64,000 nt of DNA from Mesorhizobium sp. C432A (lineage in GTDB: Bacteria > Pseudomonadota > Alphaproteobacteria > Rhizobiales > Rhizobiaceae). Where the stretch lies: assembly GCF_030323145.1 (NCBI RefSeq), contig NZ_CP100470.1:4319001-4383000 (forward strand). Reading direction: 5' to 3'. Position 1 is the stretch's first letter, and the number at the start of each line of letters is the position of its first letter. A program made the translations under genes and the position numbers. Shown piece by piece: positions 31,308-39,853 of this stretch. The notes under the pieces were generated by a model, which was given only the letters and a program-made list of their open reading frames with translations, was not told the DNA's origin and ran no database searches.

Positions 31308-31416
31308 GCATGCCTCGGATCACGTTCGACAACACCACGTCATCATAATTCAGAGATAACAATCTCTGTGTCGACTAGGATGGTGATGCGCGGGGCGAAA
31401 CAGGAGGAGTTTCGCC

Positions 31417-31539
31417 ATGTCCGAGTTGAGCGGTATCGTGAGTTTGTTCCTGATCGCGGCGGCGTTCCTGACGTCCTGCGATACGCAGCAGCCGCCAAGG
31501 GCGGCGACGCAGCTGTCCACGTTTCATGCGGCAGAATAA
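31417..31539 (+). CDS. 40-residue lipoprotein
   Basis: Small exported lipoprotein: a hydrophobic stretch (GIVSLFLIAAAFL), lipobox LTSC with the lipidated Cys at residue 21, and a 19-residue mature tail (CDTQQPPRAATQLSTFHAAE). Excellent ribosome binding site (AGGAGGAG, 7 bases before the ATG) and a terminator right after the stop. It follows the muralytic gene by 109 bases, which recalls the Rz1-type spanin lipoproteins of phage lysis cassettes, but the mature part is short and not proline-rich. Entericidin-like peptides are another option. Confidence 0.65.
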   Translation: MSELSGIVSLFLIAAAFLTSCDTQQPPRAATQLSTFHAAE

Positions 31540-31563
31540 TTTAGAAACTGTCGGGTTGCACTG

Positions 31564-31597
31564 AAAAGGCCCCCGTTTCGGAATTCGGGGGCCTTTT
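31564..31597. terminator. Bidirectional terminator
   Basis: AAAAGGCCCCCG and CGGGGGCCTTTT form a perfect 12-bp stem around a 10-base loop. It serves the lipoprotein gene on the plus strand and the PRC-barrel gene on the minus strand. Confidence 0.85.
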
Positions 31598-31621
31598 CAC
31601 GTCAGGCGTCAGCGCAGCTGA

Positions 31622-31987
31622 TCAATGCCAATACGGCGTGACCTTGTAGTAATCATAGGAAGCATCACGCGCGGCCTCGCCATCGGCGCCGGCCAGTTCA
31701 TTGATCGAATAGGCGGGTGCTGCCTTCAGCTGCTCCTTCGAGAACGGCACGACATAGCCGCCCTTGTCCTCGTCATAGTCGAGGCTCGCCCACGGAATGG
31801 CGTGATACTTCTCGCCAATGCCGAGAAATCCACCGAACCCGATAACCGCGAACATGATGCCGTTCGACGTCTTGTCGAGCATGATGTCCTCGATGCTGCC
31901 GATGCTCGTGCCTTCGGTGTTGTAGACCGACGTGCCGATGACGCGCGAAGCGGCGATGGCTTCGGTGTGGCCTGTCTGGGTGGTCAT
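31622..31987 (-). CDS. PRC-barrel domain protein
   Basis: 121-residue cytosolic protein with one PRC-barrel (residues about 12-90: ASRVIGTSVYNTEGTSIGSI, IMLDKTSNGIMFAVIGFGGF, GEKYHAIPWASLDYDEDKGG). The fold is shared with RimM and photosynthetic reaction-centre H subunits; stand-alone members are often stress-induced and have no assigned reaction. The ATG at 31987 is preceded by AGGAGCAG. Next to dodecin, another stress-associated small protein. Confidence 0.88.
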   Translation of the reverse strand: MTTQTGHTEAIAASRVIGTSVYNTEGTSIGSIEDIMLDKTSNGIMFAVIGFGGFLGIGEKYHAIPWASLDYDEDKGGYVVPFSKEQLKAAPAYSINELAGADGEAARDASYDYYKVTPYWH

Positions 31988-32071
31988 GGCTGCTGCTCCT
32001 CATGTCGTTGATCGATACTTTGACAATGAGGGGCGCGGGCGAAAGTTCCCGTTTTTTCGAGCGGCGGGCGG

Positions 32072-32275
32072 TTACTCCGCGAGGATGAACGTCACCTTCA
32101 TGTTGACGCGATAGGCCGCGATCCTGCCGTCCTCGACGACGATCTTCTGGTCCTGGATCCAGGCGCCTTCCACGTTCTTCAGGGTCTTTGAGGCGCGCTC
32201 AATCCCCTTCTCGATGGCGTCCTGAAAGCTCTTTTTCGACGACGACGTGATTTCGGTGACGCGGGCGACGGACAT
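32072..32275 (-). CDS. Dodecin family flavin-binding protein
   Basis: 67-residue dodecin: forms hollow dodecamers that store or buffer flavins. The whole chain matches: VARVTEITSSSKKSFQDAIE, KGIERASKTLKNVEGAWIQD (with the flavin-stacking Trp), VVEDGRIAAYRVNMKVTFIL. A good ribosome binding site (AGGAGG) precedes the ATG. Confidence 0.92.
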   Translation of the reverse strand: MSVARVTEITSSSKKSFQDAIEKGIERASKTLKNVEGAWIQDQKIVVEDGRIAAYRVNMKVTFILAE

Positions 32276-32372
32276 GGCTTCCTCCTGCCAAGACGCTCAT
32301 TTGCAGCAGCGAGCCTACAGCCGGCTTATGCCTTCCACAAGCAGGGCAGCGCGCGCGCCATCGCCGAATCCA

Positions 32373-33251
32373 TCAGCCTCGGTTCAGGTCAGCAGCATTC
32401 TTGGCGATGCGGTCGAATGCCATCAGTCTTTCGAGCAGCGCCGGCATGTCCTTCAGCGGCAGCATGTTGGGCCCGTCGGAGGAGGTCGAATTGTCGGGAT
32501 CCTGGTGGGTCTCTATGAACACGCCGGCGACGCCGACGGCAACGGCAGCCCGCGCCAGCGTCTCGACAAAGCGGCGCTCGCCACCGGAGGAACCGCCCTG
32601 CCCGCCCGGCTGCTGCACCGAATGGGTGGCGTCGAAAATCACCGGCGCGCCGATCTCGGCCATCACGGGCAAAGCCCGCATGTCCGACACCAGCGTGTTG
32701 TAGCCGAAGGAAGCGCCGCGCTCGGTGGTCAGCACATTGGGGTTGCCGGAGCCGGTGATCTTGGCCACCACGTTCTTCATGTCCCAGGGCGCCAGGAACT
32801 GCCCCTTCTTGACGTTGATCACCTTGCCGGTCTTGGCCGCGGCGACCAGCATGTCGGTCTGGCGCGACAGGAAGGCCGGAATCTGCAGCACATCGACATG
32901 GTGCGCTACGATCGCGCACTGCTCCTCGGTGTGGACATCGGTCAGAATGGGAAGCGAAAACGCCTTGCGCAACTCGTCGAACACCGGAAGCGCCGCGTCC
33001 ATGCCGGCGCCGCGCGTTGCCGACAGCGAGGTGCGGTTGGCCTTGTCGTAGCTGGTCTTGTAGACGAGGCCGATGCCGAGCTTGCCGGTCAGTTCCTTCA
33101 GCGCGCCGGCCATGTCGAAAGCGTGCTGGCGCGATTCGAACTGGCACGGGCCGGCGATCAACGCCAAGGGCCCGCTGTTGTCGAAGACGACGTTGCCGAC
33201 GGTTACCGACGAATTCGGCGCCATCGAATTAGGCCCTTGCGGCTTGCTCAT
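32373..33251 (-). CDS. kdsA: KDO-8-phosphate synthase
   Basis: Condenses phosphoenolpyruvate with arabinose 5-phosphate to make KDO-8-phosphate, a precursor of the lipopolysaccharide core. 292 residues with LALIAGPCQFESRQHAFDMA, YKTSYDKANRTS, LPILTDVHTEEQC, IPAFLSRQTDMLVAAAKTGK, NVKKGQFLAPWDM, DATHSVQQPGG and GVFIETHQDPDNSTSSDGPN. The ATG overlaps the stop of the upstream VOC gene (ATGA). Confidence 0.97.
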   Translation of the reverse strand: MSKPQGPNSMAPNSSVTVGNVVFDNSGPLALIAGPCQFESRQHAFDMAGALKELTGKLGIGLVYKTSYDKANRTSLSATRGAGMDAALPVFDELRKAFSLPILTDVHTEEQCAIVAHHVDVLQIPAFLSRQTDMLVAAAKTGKVINVKKGQFLAPWDMKNVVAKITGSGNPNVLTTERGASFGYNTLVSDMRALPVMAEIGAPVIFDATHSVQQPGGQGGSSGGERRFVETLARAAVAVGVAGVFIETHQDPDNSTSSDGPNMLPLKDMPALLERLMAFDRIAKNAADLNRG

Positions 33252-34120
33252 GGGGTCTCCCGGAAGGTGAAAGCCGCGCCCTGTCCGGATGCCGGCTGCA
33301 CGACGATTTCGTTGCCCGCTATATCGTGCCCGACGGCGTTGTCTGCAAGCAGCCTCGCGACAGCGCCGACACTGCGGGCCGAAAAGACGATCGCGGCGAA
33401 GCGAAGGTCCGTCGGCGCGCCAGCCGACATGCCGAAGCGCTCAGCGAAAGCCGCGGGCTTGAGAACGCTCAAACGCGCGTTCGCCAGGTCGAACGCCGTG
33501 CTGCTCCTCTGCCTCGAACCCGTCGCTGTCTCGATCAGGTGGCGCTTTTCGGATGGCACGCCGCTGACCGCAACGATTTCGGCAATGCCGGTCACGCCAT
33601 TGGCATGAGCCTGCAGCGCCGTACGGTCGATTTGAGGGGCGTTGATCCGCTCGCAAGCGAACAGAAAGGCGTCCATCGTCTCGGCGCCGGCGGCGAAAGC
33701 CAGTTTGAACGAGGCCATGTCGCTCTTTCCGGCCGTGTCGGTGAAGGCGCGGGAAAAGCTCAGTACGTCTCCCGCCGACAGGCCGGCTTTGATAAAGCGC
33801 GCATGGTCCGCATCGGCATCGTCGGTGGCCAGCACCACGGCGGAAAAGCCCTCATCGCCCAGCCTGGCGCGATAGAGCCGGTCGCGCGCGACAAAGACAT
33901 TGCCGCCGGCGATCGCACTCGCTGCCAGCTGTTCGTTCCCAACCGCCAGCGGTTCGAGATAGGTGCCGTCGGCAAGGAAGACGCAGCAATTTTCGGTGCC
34001 GAAGGGATGAATGCCGGTTGGCGCGACGATGAAGCCAAGCGATGTCAGCCGCGCCCGCGCCACGGCGAGGCTCGCCGTCGGCAGCACCAGATGGTCAAGC
34101 GGATGGGTCGTGCTGGTCAT
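33248..34120 (-). CDS. VOC-superfamily (glyoxalase-like) protein
   Basis: 290-residue protein of the vicinal oxygen chelate fold, two tandem betaalphabetabetabeta units (about 5-140 and 160-285). The opening HPLDHLVLPTASLAVARARL with an Asp-His pair and GIHPFGTENCCVFLADGTYLEPLAV fit the glyoxalase-like PF13468 group. Such proteins use a divalent metal, but the reaction is unknown. Co-translated with kdsA through a 4-base overlap, an association I have no functional explanation for. Confidence 0.75.
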   Translation of the reverse strand: MTSTTHPLDHLVLPTASLAVARARLTSLGFIVAPTGIHPFGTENCCVFLADGTYLEPLAVGNEQLAASAIAGGNVFVARDRLYRARLGDEGFSAVVLATDDADADHARFIKAGLSAGDVLSFSRAFTDTAGKSDMASFKLAFAAGAETMDAFLFACERINAPQIDRTALQAHANGVTGIAEIVAVSGVPSEKRHLIETATGSRQRSSTAFDLANARLSVLKPAAFAERFGMSAGAPTDLRFAAIVFSARSVGAVARLLADNAVGHDIAGNEIVVQPASGQGAAFTFRETP

Positions 34121-34175
34121 GCCGGCGCGGTGTGCATCATTCCCGAAATTGGTTCAAGGCCTCTTGCCGGCCCGA

Positions 34176-34466
34176 TCAGGCCGTCGCCACGATATCGGCC
34201 GAATAGCGCAATTCGCGCAAGGGTTTGACCCGGCTGGTCGTCTCGGCATAGAGCGGGTGCGCCTTGTATGCGGCAAGCGCGGCATCATCCTCGAACTCGG
34301 CATAGACGACCACGTCGATCGCATCCGACAGCGGATCGACCTTGCTGTTGAGCGTCACCTCGAAGAGGCTTGAATGCGGGATCTTGCCCAGTGTGAGCAA
34401 GCCTGTGCGCACGGCCTCGACATCGTCCTTGCGCCGCGCGCTGAAGAAAACGATATGCCGGATCAC
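34176..34466 (-). CDS. Dabb (stress-responsive A/B barrel) family protein
   Basis: 96-residue ferredoxin-like dimeric barrel. The start is a GTG at 34466 (IRHIVFFSARRKDDVEAVRT follows), chosen because GGAGGCAGG precedes it and the Dabb signature begins there. Other marks are NSKVDPLSDAIDVVVYAEFE and AYKAHPLYAE. Relatives include plant stress proteins and cyclases; the role here is unknown. Confidence 0.82.
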   Translation of the reverse strand: MIRHIVFFSARRKDDVEAVRTGLLTLGKIPHSSLFEVTLNSKVDPLSDAIDVVVYAEFEDDAALAAYKAHPLYAETTSRVKPLRELRYSADIVATA

Positions 34467-34580
34467 GCCTGCCTCCACGTTCGATTTCCAGCATGTTTTG
34501 TGTGAGCGGGACCGTCGCGTCAACCGCCACGATGTCGCGCCCGGCAATGCCGGCAGGCGACTTTGCAGAGGCGCAAAAAG

Positions 34581-34715
34581 CTAGGCTTTGCCGGTGACGT
34601 AGCGCACGACGCGCGACATCTCCCTGACCGTCGTGTCGAGATAGCGGCCCTGATTGTAGAGGCCGTCCCAGATCAGGAAAAAGGCGATGGCGACGATGAC
34701 GATGACATAACGCAT
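34581..34715 (-). CDS. 44-residue single-helix membrane protein
   Basis: Short open frame starting MRYVIVIVAIAFFLIWDGLY and ending VVRYVTGKA: one N-terminal transmembrane helix and a 24-residue soluble tail with many charges. Nothing overlaps it, and it reads like small conserved proteins seen in rhizobia. No clear ribosome binding site beyond a weak purine stretch. Function unknown. Confidence 0.55.
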   Translation of the reverse strand: MRYVIVIVAIAFFLIWDGLYNQGRYLDTTVREMSRVVRYVTGKA

Positions 34716-34974
34716 GGCTGAAACTAACGTATGTGGCTGTTCCTAACCATAGCGATTTCGCCGGCGGTCGCTCGCCCTCACCGATTCTGGCCCCAGGCAC
34801 GCCACCTGGGCCAGTGCCGGGCACGGCTTGCCTCTTGAAGTTCCGGTCGATGCGGTGGAAGATTGTGGCGAAAATTTAAGCAGGCTACGGCGTTCGCGCC
34901 TGGCGAATGAAAGTGGAGGATGTGGAGGCCGGCAGATCTTGCGCCGCCCCCGCGGAAGTCCAGGGGGGTGTGAG

Positions 34975-36225
34975 ATGGCTGTCAGGGAATACAAAGGCAT
35001 CGGCGACGCCATCAGGCTGGACGAACTCAATTTCGCCGAGATCGTCAAGGGCCTGCCGGCCAAGGCGCGCATGGTGCTGTCGGCGGCGATGAAATTGCCG
35101 CGCGGTTCGCTGAAGGTGAGGATGCCGGATGGCCGGGCGGTGCTTGTCGGCGGCAACGGACCCGGGCCGGATGCCGAGCTGGTGTTGAAGAACTGGCGCC
35201 TGCCCGGCCGTGCCTTTTCCGGCGGCACCATCGGCGTTGCCGAATCCTACATGGACGGCGACTGGGAAAGCCCTGATGTAACCAGCTTCCTCGAACTGTT
35301 CGTCGTCAACTCGGCCGTTGGGGAACGCATTGCCGGCGGCGCCAACTGGCTCATCAACACGGTCCAGCGCATCCGCCACTGGTTCAACGAAAACACCCGC
35401 ACCGGCTCGAAGCGCAACATCTCGGCGCATTACGATCTCGGCAACGCCTTCTACAAGCAATGGCTCGATCCCAGCATGACCTATTCGTCGGCGCTCTATG
35501 CGACCGGCGCCAACGACCTGGAAAGCGCTCAGGCCGCCAAATACCGCGCGCTGGCCAAGGATACCGGCATCGGCAAGAAGGACCATGTGCTCGAGATCGG
35601 CTGCGGCTGGGGCGGTTTTGCCGAATTTGCCGCGCGCGAGATCGGCTGCCGCGTCACCGGCCTGACCATCAGCCGCGAACAGCACGATTTCGCCAAGGCG
35701 CGCATCCAGAAGGCGGGACTGTCTGACAAGGTCGACATCAAGCTGCAGGATTACCGAGACGAAACGGGCACTTACGACCGCATCGCCTCGATCGAGATGT
35801 TCGAGGCGGTCGGCGAAAAATATTGGCCGGTATTTTTCGGCAAGATGAAGGCGTGCTTGAGGCCCGGCGGCACCGCCGGCCTGCAGATCATCACCATCAA
35901 CGAGGCCGCCTACGACACCTATCGGGCGAGGCCGGATTTCATCCAGCGCTATGTCTTCCCAGGCGGCATGCTGCCGACGCCGTCGATCCTGAAGACGCTG
36001 GGCAGCGACCATGGCCTTGCCCATCTGCGCGAGCGCGTCTTTCCGGACGACTATGCCCGCACGCTTGCCGAATGGCGCAACCGCTTCTGGGCGTCGTGGG
36101 AAAAGATCGTCCCGCTCGGCTTCGACGACCGCTTCAAGAAGCTTTGGGAATTTTATCTCCACTATTGCGAAGCCGGCTTTAGAGCCAGCTACATCGACGT
36201 GCGCCAAGTGGTCTACAAAGCCTGA
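34975..36225 (+). CDS. cfa: Cyclopropane-fatty-acyl-phospholipid synthase
   Basis: SAM-dependent methyltransferase that adds a methylene bridge to unsaturated acyl chains of membrane lipids, important for acid and stationary-phase survival. 416 residues: N-terminal lipid-binding part (about 1-120), then NISAHYDLGNAFYKQWLDPS, MTYSSALY, SAM motif VLEIGCGWGGFAEFAA, LTISREQHDFAKARI, and FIQRYVFPGGMLPTP. Start at the ATG at 34975 with AGGGGGG upstream; an earlier in-frame start at 34828 has no conserved residues. Confidence 0.95.
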   Translation: MAVREYKGIGDAIRLDELNFAEIVKGLPAKARMVLSAAMKLPRGSLKVRMPDGRAVLVGGNGPGPDAELVLKNWRLPGRAFSGGTIGVAESYMDGDWESPDVTSFLELFVVNSAVGERIAGGANWLINTVQRIRHWFNENTRTGSKRNISAHYDLGNAFYKQWLDPSMTYSSALYATGANDLESAQAAKYRALAKDTGIGKKDHVLEIGCGWGGFAEFAAREIGCRVTGLTISREQHDFAKARIQKAGLSDKVDIKLQDYRDETGTYDRIASIEMFEAVGEKYWPVFFGKMKACLRPGGTAGLQIITINEAAYDTYRARPDFIQRYVFPGGMLPTPSILKTLGSDHGLAHLRERVFPDDYARTLAEWRNRFWASWEKIVPLGFDDRFKKLWEFYLHYCEAGFRASYIDVRQVVYKA

Positions 36226-36239
36226 TCCGAAGCGTGATT

Positions 36240-36264
36240 GAGCGGGCGTATGCCCGCTCGTTTT
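36240..36264 (+). terminator. Intrinsic terminator of cfa
   Basis: GAGCGGGC-GTAT-GCCCGCTC followed by GTTTTCC, 14 bases past the cfa stop. Confidence 0.85.
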
Positions 36265-36285
36265 CCCTGTTAGCTGCACGTTGCC

Positions 36286-38265
36286 TCAAAGCAGGATGCG
36301 ATACTTCGCAAACCCGGATTCGCCCTCGCCGGCCGGCTCGATCTTGAGCGATTTCACTCCCGATATAAAATCCTTCGCTTTGGGGCCGGTCTCGAACACG
36401 ACGCTGGTGCCGGGCAGCGGCGTGAACGACCAATTGTCGTCGGCCGAGGGATTGATCGTGCGTTCGCTGACGACGTAGCGCACGATCACGTCGCGGTTGG
36501 TGTCCGGCGCCTCGTAGATGATCTTCGAGGCATTGATGTCGGGGAAATTGCCGCCACCGCCGGCGCGGTAATTGTTGGTGGCGACGACGAATTTCGCTGC
36601 CGGATCAATAGGCTTGCCGTCGAAGCTGAGGCCGACGATGCGGTTCGAGCCGGCATTGGCGACGCCACCCTTGGCATCGTATTTCGGCAGCTGCGACAGG
36701 TCTATTCCGTAGCTGACGCCATCGATCACATCGAAATTGTAGGACGGGAATTCGGTGTCGATGAGCGCCTGGTCGGCCTTGCCCGGCTCGATCTTCCTGA
36801 AAATGCCGGCCGACATTTCCAGCCATTCCTTCACTTGCGCGCCGGTGATTTCGACGGCGCGCACCGTGTTCGGATAGAGATAGAGGTCGGCGACGTTCTT
36901 GATGGCGATGTCGCCCACCGGCACGTCGGTATAGTAGTCGGCGCCGTTGCGCCCGCCGGCCTTGAAGGGTGCTGCCGCCGACAGCAGCGGCACATCCTTC
37001 CACTGCGTGCTCTTCAATATGTCCTTGAGGTACCAGCTCTGCGCCTGGTTGACGATCTGCACCGACGGATCGTCGGCGACCAGCGCGAAATAGGAATAGA
37101 GCGGCGCCGAGGTCTTGCCGACCGGTCGGCGGACATAGGCAAGTGTCGCCTCATGGTCCGCCTTCAGCGCATCGACGACGCGCTGGTCGTCCGCCACCGT
37201 CGGCTTGTTTGCCTTGTCGACGCGCTGGTAGATCGGCCTTGCCTCCGATGTGGCCGAGGCTACGCGCCATTTCGATCCGTCCCGTTCCAGAAGCAGATCG
37301 ATCAGTCCCATATGCGAGCCCCAGAAACCGCCCATCACGGCGGGCTTGCCCTGCAGCGTGCCTTTCTCGGTGTCGACGCCTTCGAGCGCCTGAAAATCCT
37401 TCTTGCCGGGGAAGACGAGATGCTGATGGCCGGTGAACACCGCATCGATGCCTTCGACGCCGGCGACGAAGAAGGAGGCGTTCTCCATGCCGTCGCCCTG
37501 CTTGATATCGATGCCGGAATGCGAGAGCGCGATGACGATGTCGGCGCCCTCCTCCTTGATCTGCGGCACCCATGCCCTGGCCGCCTCGACGATGTCGCGC
37601 GTCCTGACATTGCCTTCCAGGTTCTTCAGGTCCCAGACCATGATCTGCGGCGGCACAAAGCCGATGATGCCGATCTTGATCGGCTGCTCGGCGCCCGACC
37701 CGTCCTTGATCTTCTTGTCGAGGATGACATAGGGCTTGAGGTAGAGCTTGTCGTCGCGCGGTTTGGCGGCAAGCTCGGTGCCGCGGATCAGATTGGCGCA
37801 GACGAAGGGGAAATTGGCTCCGGCCAGCACCTTGTCGAGGAACGACAGGCCGTAATTGAACTCGTGATTGCCGAGCGTCGAGCATTCATAGCCCAGCAGG
37901 TTCATGCCCTTCATGATCGGATGCAGATCGCCTTCCTTGAGGCCCTTCTCATAGGCGATGTAATCGCCCATCGGATTGCCCTGCAAAAGATCGCCATTGT
38001 CGATCAGCATCGCATTGGTGGCTTCCTTGCGCACCGCCGCGATCAGTGAGGCCGTCCGTGACAGGCCCATCGTGTCGTTGGCTTTGTCGGCGTAGTAGTC
38101 GTAAGGCAGCACATTCACATGGATGTCGGTGGTCTCCATGATCCTCAGATGCGCCTGATTGGCCTGCGCGCGGGCGGAAAACGGATGGAGCATGATCAGC
38201 GCCCCGCTGGCGGCCGTACCGGCAAGAAAACTACGGCGGGAGACGGGGTAATTGAGATGCGGCAT
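36286..38265 (-). CDS. cpdB: 2',3'-cyclic-nucleotide 2'-phosphodiesterase/3'-nucleotidase
   Basis: Periplasmic enzyme that degrades 2',3'-cyclic nucleotides and 3'-nucleotides to nucleosides and phosphate. 658 residues from the ATG at 38265 (AAGGA upstream). The N terminus is a Tat signal (SRRSFLAGTAASGALIML). Metallophosphatase motifs follow: METTDIHVNVLPYDYY, DNGDLLQGNPMGDY, LGNHEFNYG, ALSHSGID, FTGHQHLVFPG. The C-terminal 5'-nucleotidase domain holds VATNNYRAGGGGNFP. Tat rather than Sec export implies the enzyme folds with its metals in the cytosol. Confidence 0.95.
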   Translation of the reverse strand: MPHLNYPVSRRSFLAGTAASGALIMLHPFSARAQANQAHLRIMETTDIHVNVLPYDYYADKANDTMGLSRTASLIAAVRKEATNAMLIDNGDLLQGNPMGDYIAYEKGLKEGDLHPIMKGMNLLGYECSTLGNHEFNYGLSFLDKVLAGANFPFVCANLIRGTELAAKPRDDKLYLKPYVILDKKIKDGSGAEQPIKIGIIGFVPPQIMVWDLKNLEGNVRTRDIVEAARAWVPQIKEEGADIVIALSHSGIDIKQGDGMENASFFVAGVEGIDAVFTGHQHLVFPGKKDFQALEGVDTEKGTLQGKPAVMGGFWGSHMGLIDLLLERDGSKWRVASATSEARPIYQRVDKANKPTVADDQRVVDALKADHEATLAYVRRPVGKTSAPLYSYFALVADDPSVQIVNQAQSWYLKDILKSTQWKDVPLLSAAAPFKAGGRNGADYYTDVPVGDIAIKNVADLYLYPNTVRAVEITGAQVKEWLEMSAGIFRKIEPGKADQALIDTEFPSYNFDVIDGVSYGIDLSQLPKYDAKGGVANAGSNRIVGLSFDGKPIDPAAKFVVATNNYRAGGGGNFPDINASKIIYEAPDTNRDVIVRYVVSERTINPSADDNWSFTPLPGTSVVFETGPKAKDFISGVKSLKIEPAGEGESGFAKYRILL

Positions 38266-38406
38266 TGGTTTTCCTTCCCAGCGACGTGACAAGATCCCAG
38301 CCCCGGGCGGAAGCTTCGCGCCGAAAACCGGCCATGTCCATCGGGAAGTCAGTCGATCAGCAAAAGGTGACGGCTGGATGAATATCCTTGGCCGCGGTTG
38401 AGAACC

Positions 38407-39672
38407 TCAGCCCTTGTCATCGTCGCCCTGGGTGATCAGCCGCGCGCTGCGCTGGCCGGTGAAATAGATCCATAGCCAGCTAAGCGACACCGAGAGCCGG
38501 TTGCGGAAACCGATCAGGAAGTAGATATGCGCCACGCCCCACAGCCACCAGGCAAGCCATCCCGTGAGCTTGATCGAGCCGAAATCGATCGCGGCTGCCC
38601 ACTTGCCGATCGTCGCCAGGTCGCCGGCATGTTTGTAGCGGAAAGGCCGCGGCGCGCCATCGCCGGCCAGCCGCGCCCTGATCGTCGCGGCGACATGCTT
38701 GCCCTCCTGCTTGGCCGAGGGCGCCACGCCGGGCACCGGTTTGCCGTCCGGCCGCAAGACATGCGCGGTGTCGCCGATGACGAAGATTTCAGGACTGTTC
38801 GGCACGGTCAGATCGGGCTCGACCATTACCCTGCCCGCCCGGTCCACCGGCGCGCCCAGCCACTCTCCCGCGGGTGAAGCCGCCACGCCGGCGGCCCACA
38901 GGATGGTTCGCGCCGGCAGATGCGTATCGCCAAAGACGACGCCTTCGGCATCGAGGCGCGTGACGGCGCGGCCAAGCTCGACCGTGACGCCCCGCCGCTC
39001 CAGCGCCTTGCGCGCATAGTCGGACAGCTTTGGCGCGAAATTGGCTAGGATCCTGTCTCCGGCCTCGACCAGCACCACACGCGCCTCACGCGTGTCGATG
39101 TTGCGGAATTCGCCGCGCAGCGTTTCATGCGCGAGTTCGACAATGGTGCCGGCAAGCTCCACGCCGGTCGGGCCGCCGCCGACGATGACCAGTGTCAGCA
39201 GTGCCTGGCGCTTGGCCGGATCGGTCTCGCGCTCGGCCTGCTCGAAGGCGAGCAGGATGCGCCGCCGAATGGTGGTTGCGTCTTCAAGCGTCTTCAGCCC
39301 GGGCGCGAAAGGCTCCCATTCGTCGTGGCCGAAATAAGCATGACGCGCGCCGGTGGCGAGCACCAGCGTGTCGTAGGGAACAGAACTGCCGTCCTCAAGC
39401 ACCACGCGTTTGCCTGGACGGTCGACGCCGGTGACGTTGCCGAGCAGGGTCGTCACGTCCTCGCGCTTGCGCAGCAGATGACGGATCGGCCAGGCAACTT
39501 CCGAGGTCGCCAGCGAGGTGGTCGCCACCTGGTAGAGCAGCGGCTGGAAAAGGTGATGGTTGCGCTTGTCGATCATGGTGATGCGCACGGGTGCGCCGGC
39601 CAGCGCCCGCGTGAGTTCGAGACCGCCGAACCCTGCGCCGACGACAACGACATGATGGCTGGTTTCACTCAT
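38407..39672 (-). CDS. ndh: Type II NADH dehydrogenase-like FAD oxidoreductase
   Basis: Membrane-bound, non-proton-pumping NADH:quinone oxidoreductase family, 421 residues. FAD site VVVVGAGFGGLELTRALAG, NHHLFQPLLYQVATTSLA, NAD site VIVGGGPTGVELAGTIVEL, second FAD site FVIGDTAHV, and a C-terminal hydrophobic anchor (GWLAWWLWGVAHIYFLIGF). ATG at 39672 with AGGGGT upstream; the frame remains open far upstream but without conserved residues. The symbol is by family; quinone use is inferred. Confidence 0.88.
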   Translation of the reverse strand: MSETSHHVVVVGAGFGGLELTRALAGAPVRITMIDKRNHHLFQPLLYQVATTSLATSEVAWPIRHLLRKREDVTTLLGNVTGVDRPGKRVVLEDGSSVPYDTLVLATGARHAYFGHDEWEPFAPGLKTLEDATTIRRRILLAFEQAERETDPAKRQALLTLVIVGGGPTGVELAGTIVELAHETLRGEFRNIDTREARVVLVEAGDRILANFAPKLSDYARKALERRGVTVELGRAVTRLDAEGVVFGDTHLPARTILWAAGVAASPAGEWLGAPVDRAGRVMVEPDLTVPNSPEIFVIGDTAHVLRPDGKPVPGVAPSAKQEGKHVAATIRARLAGDGAPRPFRYKHAGDLATIGKWAAAIDFGSIKLTGWLAWWLWGVAHIYFLIGFRNRLSVSLSWLWIYFTGQRSARLITQGDDDKG

Positions 39673-39730
39673 CGCATTCACCCCTGTTTGTCTCTCTTTA
39701 TCTAGTGATTTTTGTGCACCGCAACAATGT

Positions 39731-39827
39731 CGCGGCGCGCTAGACTGCCGCGCGTAAGGCTGCCCAGGACTCGTCGCCGGATGTCGCGAATGCCTATGTC
39801 GGCAAGCCTGGACGGGTATAGCCTTGC
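39731..39827 (+). ncRNA. Structured leader or small RNA upstream of 5-formyl-THF cyclo-ligase
   Basis: A hairpin CGCGGC/GCCGCG (39731-39752) is followed by nested arms: AAGGCT/AGCCTT outside, CCAGG/CCTGG inside, and GCCGGAT/ATGTCGGC at the tip, ending 27 bases before the start codon at 39854. In many proteobacteria the 6S RNA gene is linked to this cyclo-ligase gene. The nested part is only about 75 bases, short for 6S, so it could equally be a 5' regulatory element. Confidence 0.35.
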
Positions 39828-39853
39828 AGGGGCTGGAACCACGGGAGTGAAGC

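Noticed and set aside
39731..39853. Calling the cyclo-ligase leader a definite 6S RNA
   Set aside because: The nested structure is about 75 bases, half the length of 6S, and I could not identify the large central bubble by eye; kept only as a candidate structured RNA.
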